Shown here one piece after another: positions 43,753 through 52,212 of a DNA stretch of 64,000 nt. Position 1 is the stretch's first letter. Every line of letters begins with the position of its first letter. The position numbers were made by a program, and so were the translations under genes. Under the pieces are notes generated by a model. The model searched no databases. It was not told the origin of the DNA and was given only the letters and a program-made list of their open reading frames with translations. Source of the stretch: Ruminococcaceae bacterium UBA3215 (GTDB taxonomy: Bacteria; Bacillota; Clostridia; Oscillospirales; Ruminococcaceae); contig DEWH01000024.1 of the NCBI GenBank assembly GCA_002363155.1, positions 1 through 64,000 of the forward strand, given 5' to 3'.

Positions 43753-44610
43753 CTACTTCTCTATCCTCGACAGGAACGAGATCAGCTCTTTGAGCTCGTC
43801 CATATCGGCACAGTCTATACTGAACGTATATTTATCCTTCGACTTGTCTATACGGACGGGCTTTCCGATATAGTCGGTCATACTTATCTCCGCTTCAACA
43901 ACGTAAGTGTCACGTTTTGGAGGTTCTCTTTCCGGCTTCGCGGTGGTCATCTGCTTCGCAAGCCTTTCAAGTGCGCGGACGCTTATGCCGTCCTTCATCG
44001 CCTTTTCCGCAAGCGCATGCTGGATCGCACTGTCCTGTATGCCGAGAATTACCTTGCAGTGACCTACCGAAAGCTCGCCCTCGCGCACTTTGTCCTGCAA
44101 GTCGTCCGGGAGCGTCAGCAGACGCAGCGCATTCGCTACCGACGGACGCGGTTTTCCGACACGCTTCGCAACCTCCTCCTGGGTCATCGAGCATTTCTCC
44201 ATAAGCTGCTTGTATCCGAGAGCCGTTTCGATCGGGTTAAGATCTTCACGCTGGAGGTTCTCTATAAGCGCGATGAGCATTGTCTGCTCGTCGTCAAGCT
44301 CCATTATCCTTACCGGAACTTCCTTGAGTCCCGCTATCTTTGCCGCTCTCCAGCGCCTTTCACCGGCTACGATCTGATAACCGTCGCCGTAGGGGCGCAC
44401 CGTAAGCGGCTGTATTACGCCAAGCTCCGCGATATTCTCCGCAAGAGCGTTCAGCGCTTCCTCATTAAAGCTCTTTCTCGGCTGCTTCCTGTTGGGTTCG
44501 ATCTCCGCTATCTTAAGCTTCTGCGGAACCCCGCCGTCATCCGAGCCGTATATCTCGTCGTCAAAAAGTCCGTCAAGAAAATCGTTGTTAAGTGCCGATT
44601 TCTTTCCCAT
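43753..44610 (-). CDS. parB: Chromosome partitioning protein ParB/Spo0J
   Basis: A 285-residue CTP-dependent parS-binding clamp. The N-terminal ParB domain has ENIAELGVIQPLTVRP and the CTP-binding GERRWRAAKIAG; the helix-turn-helix is at about 140-170 (TQEEVAKRVGKPRPSVANALRLL). The C-terminal dimer domain is short. It loads at parS (three candidate sites at 60844, 62960 and 63067) and works with ParA in origin segregation and SMC loading. It lies 63 bp after parA. Confidence 0.95.
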   Translation of the reverse strand: MGKKSALNNDFLDGLFDDEIYGSDDGGVPQKLKIAEIEPNRKQPRKSFNEEALNALAENIAELGVIQPLTVRPYGDGYQIVAGERRWRAAKIAGLKEVPVRIMELDDEQTMLIALIENLQREDLNPIETALGYKQLMEKCSMTQEEVAKRVGKPRPSVANALRLLTLPDDLQDKVREGELSVGHCKVILGIQDSAIQHALAEKAMKDGISVRALERLAKQMTTAKPEREPPKRDTYVVEAEISMTDYIGKPVRIDKSKDKYTFSIDCADMDELKELISFLSRIEK

Positions 44611-44673
44611 TCAGTTCTCCTTTCAGATTACCTTCCGTTGACTTGTCTCCTGCAATTACCCGCGGTAATGCAA

Positions 44674-45468
44674 TTAAAGCATCTCTTCCATTGCCTTACA
44701 CTTCTTCGCAACTTCACGCGCAAGCTGACCATATGCCTCCGATCCCTTTGAGTTCGGATCGTAGTACATTATCGGTTCGCCGTGGCTCGGCGCTTCCGTG
44801 AGACGCACATTTCTCGGTATCTCCGCGTTGAAGAAGATGTCCTCCGGGAACTTCGACTTTATCGCCCGCATTACCTCGCGGTTCACTTTCAGCTTGCTGT
44901 CAACCATTGTGAATACGATGCCCATAACCTGGAGACTGCGGTTGCTCGATTTCTTCACGCGCTTTACTATCGCGATAAGCTCCGCAACACCCTCAAGGCT
45001 GTACGGTTCGCACTGCATCGGTATGATTATCCTGTCGCAGGCGTTCAGCCCGTTCAGCGCAAGCACTCCGAGCGACGGAAGACAATCGATCAATATAACA
45101 TCGTACTCGTCCCTTATCTGGAGTATGGCTTTCTTGAGCTGGAGGTTCTTGTTCTCGAATTTGAGCAGCTTTATCTCCGCTTCCGCAAGAGCCTGCGTTG
45201 ACGGCATAAGCCAGAGGTTTTTGAACCTCGTCTTTATCACAGCCTGGGCAGGTCTTACTTCACCCATGATAACATCGTATGTAGTATATTCAAGCTCACG
45301 CTTTGCTCCGCCGGATATTCCGAGACCGGCTGTGGCATTGCCCTGGGGATCGAGATCGACGAGCAGTACCTTCTTGCCCATTGCGCCCAGTGCGGCAGCT
45401 ACGTTTACAGCAGTGGTAGTCTTTGCGACTCCGCCTTTCTGATTCACTATCGAAATTATGACTGCCAA
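44674..45468 (-). CDS. parA: Chromosome partitioning ATPase ParA/Soj
   Basis: A 264-residue deviant-Walker ATPase. NQKGGVAKTTTAVNVAAALG (Walker A with signature lysine), LVDLDPQGNATAGLG (Walker A') and VILIDCLPSLGVLALN (Walker B) are intact. It binds DNA non-specifically and moves ParB-parS complexes, and in spore formers the pair also affects Spo0A activity. In most relatives parAB adjoin rsmG-mnmG near the origin; here they are about 16 kb apart. Confidence 0.95.
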   Translation of the reverse strand: MAVIISIVNQKGGVAKTTTAVNVAAALGAMGKKVLLVDLDPQGNATAGLGISGGAKRELEYTTYDVIMGEVRPAQAVIKTRFKNLWLMPSTQALAEAEIKLLKFENKNLQLKKAILQIRDEYDVILIDCLPSLGVLALNGLNACDRIIIPMQCEPYSLEGVAELIAIVKRVKKSSNRSLQVMGIVFTMVDSKLKVNREVMRAIKSKFPEDIFFNAEIPRNVRLTEAPSHGEPIMYYDPNSKGSEAYGQLAREVAKKCKAMEEML

Positions 45469-45578
45469 ACTTATCGTCCTTTCGCTTATATCATTACAAC
45501 ATTAGATTATACCATATAATAATAAAAAAATCAAGACAGCAGCCGTTTATTGCTCTATTTTTTTGCACAATCCTGCGC

Positions 45579-45607
45579 TTGATTTTTGCCTGTCTTTGTG
45601 GTATTAT
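45579..45607 (+). promoter_or_regulatory. Promoter for the zinc-binding lipoprotein
   Basis: TTGATT, a 17-base spacer and TATTAT, about 35 bases before the start. No Zur/Fur palindrome could be picked with confidence. Confidence 0.75.
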
Positions 45608-45640
45608 TAATACACTGACATAACAAAAACAGGAGATCTT

Positions 45641-46591
45641 ATGAAAAAAACAGTTAAATATCTTGCGGCGGCATTTCTCGCCGGTGCAGTTATGCTGTCC
45701 GGCTGCTCAAAGCCGGAACCGCCTGCACAGTCCGGTGAACTCCGTGTAATAACCGTGAATTTCCCGCCTTACGATTTCGTGAAGCAGATAACCGGAGGTT
45801 CGGTAGTTCCCGAAATGCTCCTTAAAGGCGGTCAGGACGCACATACGTTTGAGCCTACCGCAAAGGATATCATAAGGATAAACGAAGCCGATATCTTCAT
45901 ATACACCGGCGGAGAAAGCGACGCATGGGTCGATACGATAGCCGGGAGCATCGACAGCAGTGTACGCATTGTCAGAATGTCCGATTTCGTTGACCTTATC
46001 GAGGAAGATCACGATGATGAGCATGAGCACGAACATCACGATGATGAACACGATCACGAGGAAGAGAGCGAATATGACGAGCATATCTGGACCTCACCGA
46101 AAAACGCGATAGCGATCTCGGAGGGGATAGCGGAAGCGCTTTGTGAAGCAGCGCCGGAGAATGCTCAGAGGTACAGGGCCGGGCTCGCCGCCTATACCGC
46201 TGAGCTGAATGTGCTTTCCGACGAGCTTGAAACTGCCGCGGAAAATCTCGGCAAGCCGCTTATATTCGGTGACCGCTTCCCGTTCAAGTATATGGCGCAC
46301 GATTACGGCATAGATTATCTCGCCGCATTTCCGGGCTGCTCGACAGATACCGAGCCAAGCGCCGCCAAGATGACCGAGCTTATCGAAGCGGCGAAGAAGA
46401 CCGGCGCGAAAGTCATCTATCACATCGAGTTTTCTACCGAGAAGGTAGCCGATGCTATCGCGGAGACTGTCGGAGCGGAAACAAGGCTGATGCACTCCTG
46501 CCACACCCTCTCGGACGCAGATCTCGCTGCCGGCGAGACGTATATTTCGATGATGCGCAGAAATATAGAAGCTATGAGAGAGAGTTTTTGA
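45641..46591 (+). CDS. znuA: Metal (zinc) ABC transporter substrate-binding lipoprotein
   Basis: A 316-residue cluster A-I solute-binding protein. The lipobox MLSGC puts the lipid anchor near residue 22. Metal ligands include the histidine in DAHTFEP, the one in DEHIWTSPKNA and an acidic pocket residue in the C-terminal lobe. Between the first two lies a His/Asp/Glu-rich loop (about 126-147, DHDDEHEHEHHDDEHDHEEE), the mark of zinc-specific members. The gene stands alone; no znuB or znuC adjoins it, so its permease is elsewhere. Confidence 0.93.
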   Translation: MKKTVKYLAAAFLAGAVMLSGCSKPEPPAQSGELRVITVNFPPYDFVKQITGGSVVPEMLLKGGQDAHTFEPTAKDIIRINEADIFIYTGGESDAWVDTIAGSIDSSVRIVRMSDFVDLIEEDHDDEHEHEHHDDEHDHEEESEYDEHIWTSPKNAIAISEGIAEALCEAAPENAQRYRAGLAAYTAELNVLSDELETAAENLGKPLIFGDRFPFKYMAHDYGIDYLAAFPGCSTDTEPSAAKMTELIEAAKKTGAKVIYHIEFSTEKVADAIAETVGAETRLMHSCHTLSDADLAAGETYISMMRRNIEAMRESF

Positions 46592-47062
46592 GAGAATTTA
46601 AGAAGGGGCTCTGCTTCGGCTGCTCTATATGCACGCATCGTGCGTGCCTTTTGGCAGCCTACTCACGGCTTCCTGCCGTGATCCTGTGACCCCGCCAGCC
46701 CCCTTTAAAAAAGGGGGCTGGACACCCTAAACTGATGCAGTATTTCAGAGTGTACAGCTCTTGACAGGTGCAGACTGAAATGCAGTGGGGTTGGCAAAGA
46801 CTCCGTTCCAAAACTAAAGAGATTCTTTAAAGACTAACAGCTTGATGTGGTTTGTACATCAAGCTGTTTCTGTTATATTCTGTTGAAATATCGCCAGCCC
46901 CACTGCATTTTTCACTGCACCCGCCAATAGCTGCGAACTCTGAAATACAGCAGTCTGTTTAGGGGGTTAAGACCCCTTTTTTAAAGGGGGATTGCGGGGT
47001 CCGGGGCGGCGCCCCGTCTCAAAACCTCTCTAAAATCTCCCGAAATCTCTAAACCCTCTCGA
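46592..47062. other. Convergent intergenic region with two opposed repeat copies
   Basis: About 470 bp without a gene. 46605-46808 is a complete composite repeat: GGCTGC...GCAGCC stem around a GCACGCA-TCG-TGCGTGC hairpin, a TCACGGC/GCCGTGA hairpin, the CCAGCCCCC palindrome (46695-46721) and the TTTCAG...CTGAAA module. After the terminator, 46893-47020 carries type B modules in reverse orientation, ending in a GGGGCGGCGCCCC hairpin. The two face each other across the znuA terminator. Confidence 0.75.
46836..46868 (+). terminator. Rho-independent terminator of znuA
   Basis: AACAGCTTGATGT/ACATCAAGCTGTT stem of 13 bp followed by TCTGTT. It lies about 245 bp after the stop codon, beyond a repeat. 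Confidence 0.8.
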
Positions 47063-47776
47063 TCAGCTCTCGTCCGAGCCGTTTCCCCACTTATATCCGA
47101 ACCCCCAGACGGTCTGGATATACTTGGGGTTGGAAGGATCGTCCTCGATCTTCATTCTTATCCGGCGGATATTGACATCAACTATCTTGTCATCGCCGTA
47201 GTAGCCCTCTCCCCAGATCTTGTTCAGCAGTGTCCGGCGGTCAACCGCACTCCCGGCGTTCTTTATGAAATACTCTATAATGTGGTATTCCACCTGCGTA
47301 ATATCAAGAGGCTCTCCGTTTTTTGTAATGCGCCTGCTGCGGAGATCAACGCGGAACGGCCCGGATTCAAGCTCGCTCTCGCTGTCGGAAGCGAGCCTGG
47401 ATATGCTCACACGGCGGTATATCGCATCAACACGCGCTATCAGCTCCGACGGGGAAAAAGGCTTTGTGACATAATCGTCCGCACCCATCATAAGGCAGTT
47501 CACCTTGTCCATTTCCTGGCTCTTCGCGGAGAGCATTATTATGCCGATCGTGCTGCTCTCACTCCGAAGAAAACGGCAGACCTGCGTTCCGTCCATGCCC
47601 GGCATCATTATATCAAGCAGGGCGATGTCGAATCTCATTCCGTTCTTCCATGCTTCCACAGCCTTCTCGCCGCTGTCCACATCATATACATCATAACCCG
47701 ATCTCTTGAGATGTATCACCACAAACTCGCGGATCGCGTCCTCATCTTCACATACAAGTATTCTCTTCTCTTCCAT
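47063..47776 (-). CDS. OmpR-family response regulator, orphan
   Basis: A 237-residue regulator: receiver domain 1-118 (CEDEDAIREF acidic pair, phosphoacceptor Asp in DIALLDIMMPGMDG, conserved Lys in DDYVTKPF) and a winged-helix DNA-binding domain from about 135 (VDRRTLLNKIWGEGYYGDDKIVDVNIRRIRMKIEDDPSNPKYIQTVWGFGYKW). All phosphorylation residues are intact. No histidine kinase gene is adjacent; the upstream neighbour, 18 bp away, is a lipoprotein gene. Confidence 0.93.
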   Translation of the reverse strand: MEEKRILVCEDEDAIREFVVIHLKRSGYDVYDVDSGEKAVEAWKNGMRFDIALLDIMMPGMDGTQVCRFLRSESSTIGIIMLSAKSQEMDKVNCLMMGADDYVTKPFSPSELIARVDAIYRRVSISRLASDSESELESGPFRVDLRSRRITKNGEPLDITQVEYHIIEYFIKNAGSAVDRRTLLNKIWGEGYYGDDKIVDVNIRRIRMKIEDDPSNPKYIQTVWGFGYKWGNGSDES

Positions 47777-47794
47777 TTTTTGTTCACCTCATTT

Positions 47795-49102
47795 TCAGCG
47801 CAGTACGAAAAGCCTGTCAAATTCGTCAGCAGTCGGCACAAGCTTGCTGTCCGAAAGCATGGCGTAGTACGAATACCCCGTGCTCTCACTTCGTCCGAGA
47901 TAGAGATACCCGCTGTCCGAAAACTTGTCGGTGCTGCTGTCCGCTGTTCCGTAAAGACGCAGTATCTCTTCCCCCATTGTACCGGAAATGCTGTCGTAGC
48001 GGTTGAACACCACCATTCCCTCGGATATCGAAACTGCGGCGGTAACTCCGGTCCAGGTGTCCGGGAACAGGAATATATAATCCCCCTTGGTTCCGGCGAA
48101 GCTCCGGTATTTAAGCTCCTCCGCCGTGCCGTTGCGCACAAGTCTGTACCATTCGGTAAGGTTTACCTGTTCGGCGGCAGGCATATCTTCAAATCCCGGA
48201 AACGGAACGCTTCTCGGCACTTCCGTTTCTCCGTCTCCGTCAACGTCCATGCAGGGGATATAGGGAGTGTAGCTGTTGGAAACGCGCAGCGTGACATCAG
48301 GGTCAAGGGCAGGGGAGAGGTAGAAGATGCCATTGCCGCTTATGACTGCATCGGTTCCGAATGTACCGTCGGAGAATGTGTAGTCAACGAAAACCGCATG
48401 CAGGTTTCCGCCGTCGCCGCAATTTCCGCAGAAAACGTCCTTGATACCGGCAAATCCGCTGTTGAGCGGGGTAAAACCGATCTCGCCGAAAGTGCCGCTG
48501 CGGGTACCGTAGATACGGGTCCATGCGCTTCCGGTAGGACGCTCGTTTGTGATGACGAACATCTCATCTGTACCGTCACCGTCAGCGTCAAGTATATCCA
48601 TATAGATGTTGCGAACGCTCATCAGTTCTTCCGGGACCCCGTTGCTGTATGTCATAATGCTTGTATAGCGGTCAGATGTGTTCTGCATAAGGTAGGTGAC
48701 GATTATCATGACAGAGCCGTTTCCGAGATCCTCGAAGCGGACGCTGTCAACCTCGCTTCCGGAAGCCGCAAAGTCATACACCGAGACCCACTTTCCGTCC
48801 TGCTTGTCAAGAAAGTTCATTCTGAGCGACGAGCCGTCCGAAACATTCGGCACTTCGTAGAATACGATAGCCTCATCGGTTGCCTCACCGTCGAGGTCTT
48901 TAACAACGAAAGCGCTGCGGTACTGTCCGCTTCTCGGGTATTTGAAGATGATATCGCCGCTTGTAAACTTCCGCAGCGCGGAGTATATCTCCGTCTGTTC
49001 GCCCTCAAGTCTCGGCGGGCTCAGAAGCTCCTCCACCCGCGCGGAGCAGGAGGAAAGCGCCGTGATCGCCGCCGCGGCAAGCGCAAGTATTCTTTTTTTC
49101 AA
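47795..49102 (-). CDS. Lipoprotein with DxDGxxxDE calcium-type motifs
   Basis: A 435-residue protein with a signal peptide and a lipobox-like LSSC at about residue 19. The mature protein carries at least three Asp-rich loops, KDLDGEATDEAIVF, LDADGDGTDEMFVI and MDVDGDGETEVPR, as in FG-GAP/VCBS-type calcium-binding repeats. Surface-anchored; no catalytic motif seen. It is followed after 18 bp by an orphan response regulator, so it could be a sensor accessory or simply co-transcribed. Confidence 0.8.
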   Translation of the reverse strand: MKKRILALAAAAITALSSCSARVEELLSPPRLEGEQTEIYSALRKFTSGDIIFKYPRSGQYRSAFVVKDLDGEATDEAIVFYEVPNVSDGSSLRMNFLDKQDGKWVSVYDFAASGSEVDSVRFEDLGNGSVMIIVTYLMQNTSDRYTSIMTYSNGVPEELMSVRNIYMDILDADGDGTDEMFVITNERPTGSAWTRIYGTRSGTFGEIGFTPLNSGFAGIKDVFCGNCGDGGNLHAVFVDYTFSDGTFGTDAVISGNGIFYLSPALDPDVTLRVSNSYTPYIPCMDVDGDGETEVPRSVPFPGFEDMPAAEQVNLTEWYRLVRNGTAEELKYRSFAGTKGDYIFLFPDTWTGVTAAVSISEGMVVFNRYDSISGTMGEEILRLYGTADSSTDKFSDSGYLYLGRSESTGYSYYAMLSDSKLVPTADEFDRLFVLR

Positions 49103-49275
49103 ACGCTCACCCCCACGGAAGAGATTTTTAGAGACTTTTGAGACTTTTGAGATGAGAGGTGGCTCTGAGTCTGTCGGTCAGTCCCTCTGTCACCTGACGG
49201 TGACACCTCCCCTCTGAAGGGGAGACACCCCCCAACCCCCGCCAACCCCCTTTAAAAAAGGGTGCTGGACACCCT

Positions 49276-49405
49276 ACGGCACGATGCCGTAAGGAAGTTT
49301 CCAAAAGCGCGCAACAGCACGATGCTGTTACAGTTGTCACCCAAAACGCGCACGATGCGCGTATATAAAGTGACAACACAACGATTGCGCGCATTAAAGA
49401 AACTT
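49276..49405. repeat. Multi-branched palindrome element with CGA triloops
   Basis: Hairpin ACGGCA-CGA-TGCCGT (49276-49290) is followed by a nested fold. An outer stem AAGTTTC (49295-49301)/GAAACTT (49399-49405) and GCGCGCAA (49307-49314)/TTGCGCGC (49385-49392) enclose two arms: ACAGCA-CGA-TGCTGT (49314-49328), and GTTGTCAC (49333-49340)/GTGACAAC (49370-49377) around CGCGCA-CGA-TGCGCG (49347-49361). Every hairpin tip is the same GCACGATGC. It could form a cruciform in DNA or a branched RNA. Confidence 0.8.
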
Positions 49406-49577
49406 ACGATAAATCTGATGCTGTATTTCAGAGCCGCTTCTATGGGCAGCTGAAGCAAATAATGCAGTGGGGTCGGTATAGATTTCAATTTTATTATAGC
49501 ACGGTTCGGCAATTTTAGCAAGTCCGAATGTTAAACAAGCGAATGGTTTGTCATATTTTACAGAAACGTCAAAAGTA

Positions 49578-49606
49578 TTGATTTTTAATAGATATTGTGG
49601 TATAAT
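49578..49606 (+). promoter_or_regulatory. Promoter for the P-type ATPase-like gene
   Basis: TTGATT, a 17-base spacer and TATAAT, about 60 bases before the start. Confidence 0.85.
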
Positions 49607-49666
49607 GTTAGAAAAATGTAAAGATATAGTATAATATAGTATAAAATGAAGAAAGGGCTGCTTGAT

Positions 49667-52198
49667 TTGGCACAGATTTACGATTTTAAAAATGATTACA
49701 CCGGTCTCGACAATGACCGCGTTGAGGAAAATATAAAACTCTACGGCTATAACAGCGATACAAAGCTTGACGAGAAAAACAAGGGCTACAGCCCCGTCAA
49801 GGCGTTTTTCAACCTGCGATTCGTTGTTATGTTCGCTGCCGCCGCGTTAAGTATATGGTACGGCATCACCATGACAGACTCCATTCAGCCGATAGTTACC
49901 GGCTCGGTGCTGCTCCTTCTTGCAGGAGTATTCGCAGCCACAGAGATAATCAAGAACACCCAGAACGACAAGTACTTCTTCGAGATGAAATCCCGCTCAA
50001 AGACCGAGTTCCGCATTGTCCGCGGCGGTGAGATACGCAATATCCGCCGTGAGCTTATCGTGCCGGACGACATACTGATACTCAGCGAGGGCGAAAGCGT
50101 TCCGGCTGATGCACACCTGCTCGAAATAAAGGATCTTACCGTAGATGAGTGCATCTTTACCGGCAGCAAGACTCCCGTCAGCAAGATAATCGGCTCCGAC
50201 AGCGTAAACGAAGAGATCAAGAAAAGCTGTATCTACAAAGGCACCAAGATAGTCTCCGGTCTCCTTGCCGCACGCGTTACCGCTACCGGCGTAGATACCC
50301 GCTTCTTCAAGGAGTTCGGCGCTATGAAAGAGCATGATGAATACTACACCACTCTCGAAAAGGCTGTGCTCCGCATCTCCGGCATCTTTACCGCAATCGC
50401 GGCAGTTATGCTGATAATCGGCGTTTTCGCGTTCATCAATATGCGCGTTGATATCCCATATACGGAGATCATATACAACACCTTCTACCCGGCTGCTGCC
50501 TTTGCACTCTGCTTTATCCCCTCCGAAACAGCGTCGCTTGTGCGCGTTTATTATATAAAAGGTGCGTTAAAGCTCGAAGAAAAGCGGATATGGGTGAAAA
50601 GTCTGAAAACTATCGAATATATAAACGCGGCAAGCTGCATACTTATTGATAAGAGCGGAATGATCACCGAGAAGAATATGCAGATAGCCGATGATCTTAC
50701 CTCTAATCCGGCTATGCTCACAAATGTATCGGTGCTTTCCTGCAAGCGTGACACCGACGATCCCTTCGACAAGGCGATAATCCTTAACGCGGCATTCCGC
50801 GGCACAGATACCGAAGCGCTCCTCGAAAACGAGCATATAAAAGAATACCCGTTCAGCGATACAGAAGGCGCTTCCGGCAATCTCTGGACAGTCGGCGGTT
50901 CACGTCTCCTTTGCATAAAGGGAACCCCGGATAAGCTGCTCCCTCTCTGCGACGTTCCGAACGACATGCTGTACAAGGTGCAGACAAAGCAGGTAAGCTT
51001 CGCAAAACAGAGCTATAACGTGCTCGCAGTCGCTTATGCAAAGCTTGACGATGATGCCGGAATACCGGAAAAGATAAGCGACGCTCACTACAGCTTCATG
51101 GGTCTGCTTGCATTCGAGAATCAGACGAAGGATTATATACCGGCGGCGATCATAGGCTGCCGGAAAGCGGGCGTAAAGGTGATAATGACCACAGGAGACA
51201 GCCCCGAAGCGGCACTCGCAGTCGCAAACAAAGTCGGCATAAAGGGCGACCGTGTTATCACCGGCGATATGCTGAAATCTGAGGAAGAGCTTGATCTCAC
51301 CGATGTCTGCGCATTTGCGAGAATAACCGCGGATATGAAGCCGGATATCATAAGACGGCTTCGCCAGGCGGGAGAGACAGTGATGATAACCGGAGAGACC
51401 GCTTCGGACAGCGATCTGCTTGAGCTTGCCGACATCGGCGTATCGGTTGCGAAGGACGTTGTGGGTGCGGCATTTGAAGAAAGCGATGTTATAGTCGGCG
51501 ATGACAGCTTCGAGACAGTAACCGATATCGTCACCACCGCAAGACAGTCCCACATCAACATAAAGCGCTGTATTTCCACGGCAATTACCGCTCTCGGAAC
51601 CATGATAATCTTCGCGGTATTCAATATACTGCTCGGTACGGAATTCATCATCTCGCCGGTAATAAGCTCACTGCTTGCGGTGCTCATTATCCCTGCCGCG
51701 TGCTTCATCTACTTCGAGAACACAGCCGATATCAGAAACTTAACCGAACCCTCGGTCTATATCGGCTCCGGTCATCTCCGGCTCAGCTTCTTTATCCGTC
51801 CGTTAGTGCAGATGACAGGTCTTGCGGCGGCGGAGATAATCTACTATGTGATCTCCTCCGGAAATGCCGCACCGGACGGAGCGGGCGCTCTTACGGAGCT
51901 TACAAGAAGCGGCTTTCTGCTGATATTCGTATTTGGTCTGCTGATAATCTGCATCTCCAATCTCGGCAGAAACACAGTCTTCGACGTTTTCCGCGCTCAC
52001 CAGACATTCGCGTGGATGATAGCCGGCATCACTTTCGCATTCTCGCTGATCATCGCATTCGTGCCTGTTGTTAACACAGCTCTCGGACTTGCGGCACCCG
52101 ACATCTTATCGCTTATTATCGCAATAGTAATAACCGTTCTGCTCCAGGTTCCCGCCGAACTTATTCGCGCAACAATGAACAGACTTAACAACAACTGA
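49667..52198 (+). CDS. P-type ATPase relative with degenerate catalytic motifs
   Basis: The likely start is the TTG at 49667 with AAAGGG about 9 bases before it; an in-frame ATG at 49646 would add seven residues. Length (about 843) and order of parts fit a P2-type cation ATPase: N-terminal tail, TM pairs, actuator domain, phosphorylation and nucleotide domains, C-terminal TMs. Key motifs are altered: TGES reads TGSK (172, ATG numbering), the TM4 PEGL reads PSET, DKTGT reads DKSGM (335) and GDGxNDxPAL reads GETASDSDLL (583-592). The phosphoacceptor Asp, KGTPD and TTGDSP remain. It may be a weak or inactive pump. A DUF368 gene follows by 14 bp. Confidence 0.85.
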   Translation: MAQIYDFKNDYTGLDNDRVEENIKLYGYNSDTKLDEKNKGYSPVKAFFNLRFVVMFAAAALSIWYGITMTDSIQPIVTGSVLLLLAGVFAATEIIKNTQNDKYFFEMKSRSKTEFRIVRGGEIRNIRRELIVPDDILILSEGESVPADAHLLEIKDLTVDECIFTGSKTPVSKIIGSDSVNEEIKKSCIYKGTKIVSGLLAARVTATGVDTRFFKEFGAMKEHDEYYTTLEKAVLRISGIFTAIAAVMLIIGVFAFINMRVDIPYTEIIYNTFYPAAAFALCFIPSETASLVRVYYIKGALKLEEKRIWVKSLKTIEYINAASCILIDKSGMITEKNMQIADDLTSNPAMLTNVSVLSCKRDTDDPFDKAIILNAAFRGTDTEALLENEHIKEYPFSDTEGASGNLWTVGGSRLLCIKGTPDKLLPLCDVPNDMLYKVQTKQVSFAKQSYNVLAVAYAKLDDDAGIPEKISDAHYSFMGLLAFENQTKDYIPAAIIGCRKAGVKVIMTTGDSPEAALAVANKVGIKGDRVITGDMLKSEEELDLTDVCAFARITADMKPDIIRRLRQAGETVMITGETASDSDLLELADIGVSVAKDVVGAAFEESDVIVGDDSFETVTDIVTTARQSHINIKRCISTAITALGTMIIFAVFNILLGTEFIISPVISSLLAVLIIPAACFIYFENTADIRNLTEPSVYIGSGHLRLSFFIRPLVQMTGLAAAEIIYYVISSGNAAPDGAGALTELTRSGFLLIFVFGLLIICISNLGRNTVFDVFRAHQTFAWMIAGITFAFSLIIAFVPVVNTALGLAAPDILSLIIAIVITVLLQVPAELIRATMNRLNNN

Positions 52199-52212
52199 GG
52201 AGTAAGACCAAA

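Larger units (their letters stand above)
49103..49645. other. Repeat-rich divergent intergenic region
   Basis: About 540 bp. It holds GAGACTTTTGA-like units (49122-49152), a CTGTCGGTCAGTCCCTCTGTCACCTGACGGTGACA block also at 28425-28475, a type B palindrome (49242-49268), a multi-branched hairpin element (49276-49405), the end module AATGCAGTGGGGTCGG (49462-49478) and the ATPase promoter. Confidence 0.75.

Noticed and set aside
45641..46591. Manganese-specific binding protein
   Set aside because: The His-rich loop between the first two ligand regions favours zinc.
47282..49141. 619-codon open frame opposite the response regulator and lipoprotein
   Set aside because: Shadow frame; both minus-strand genes have clear motifs and signals.
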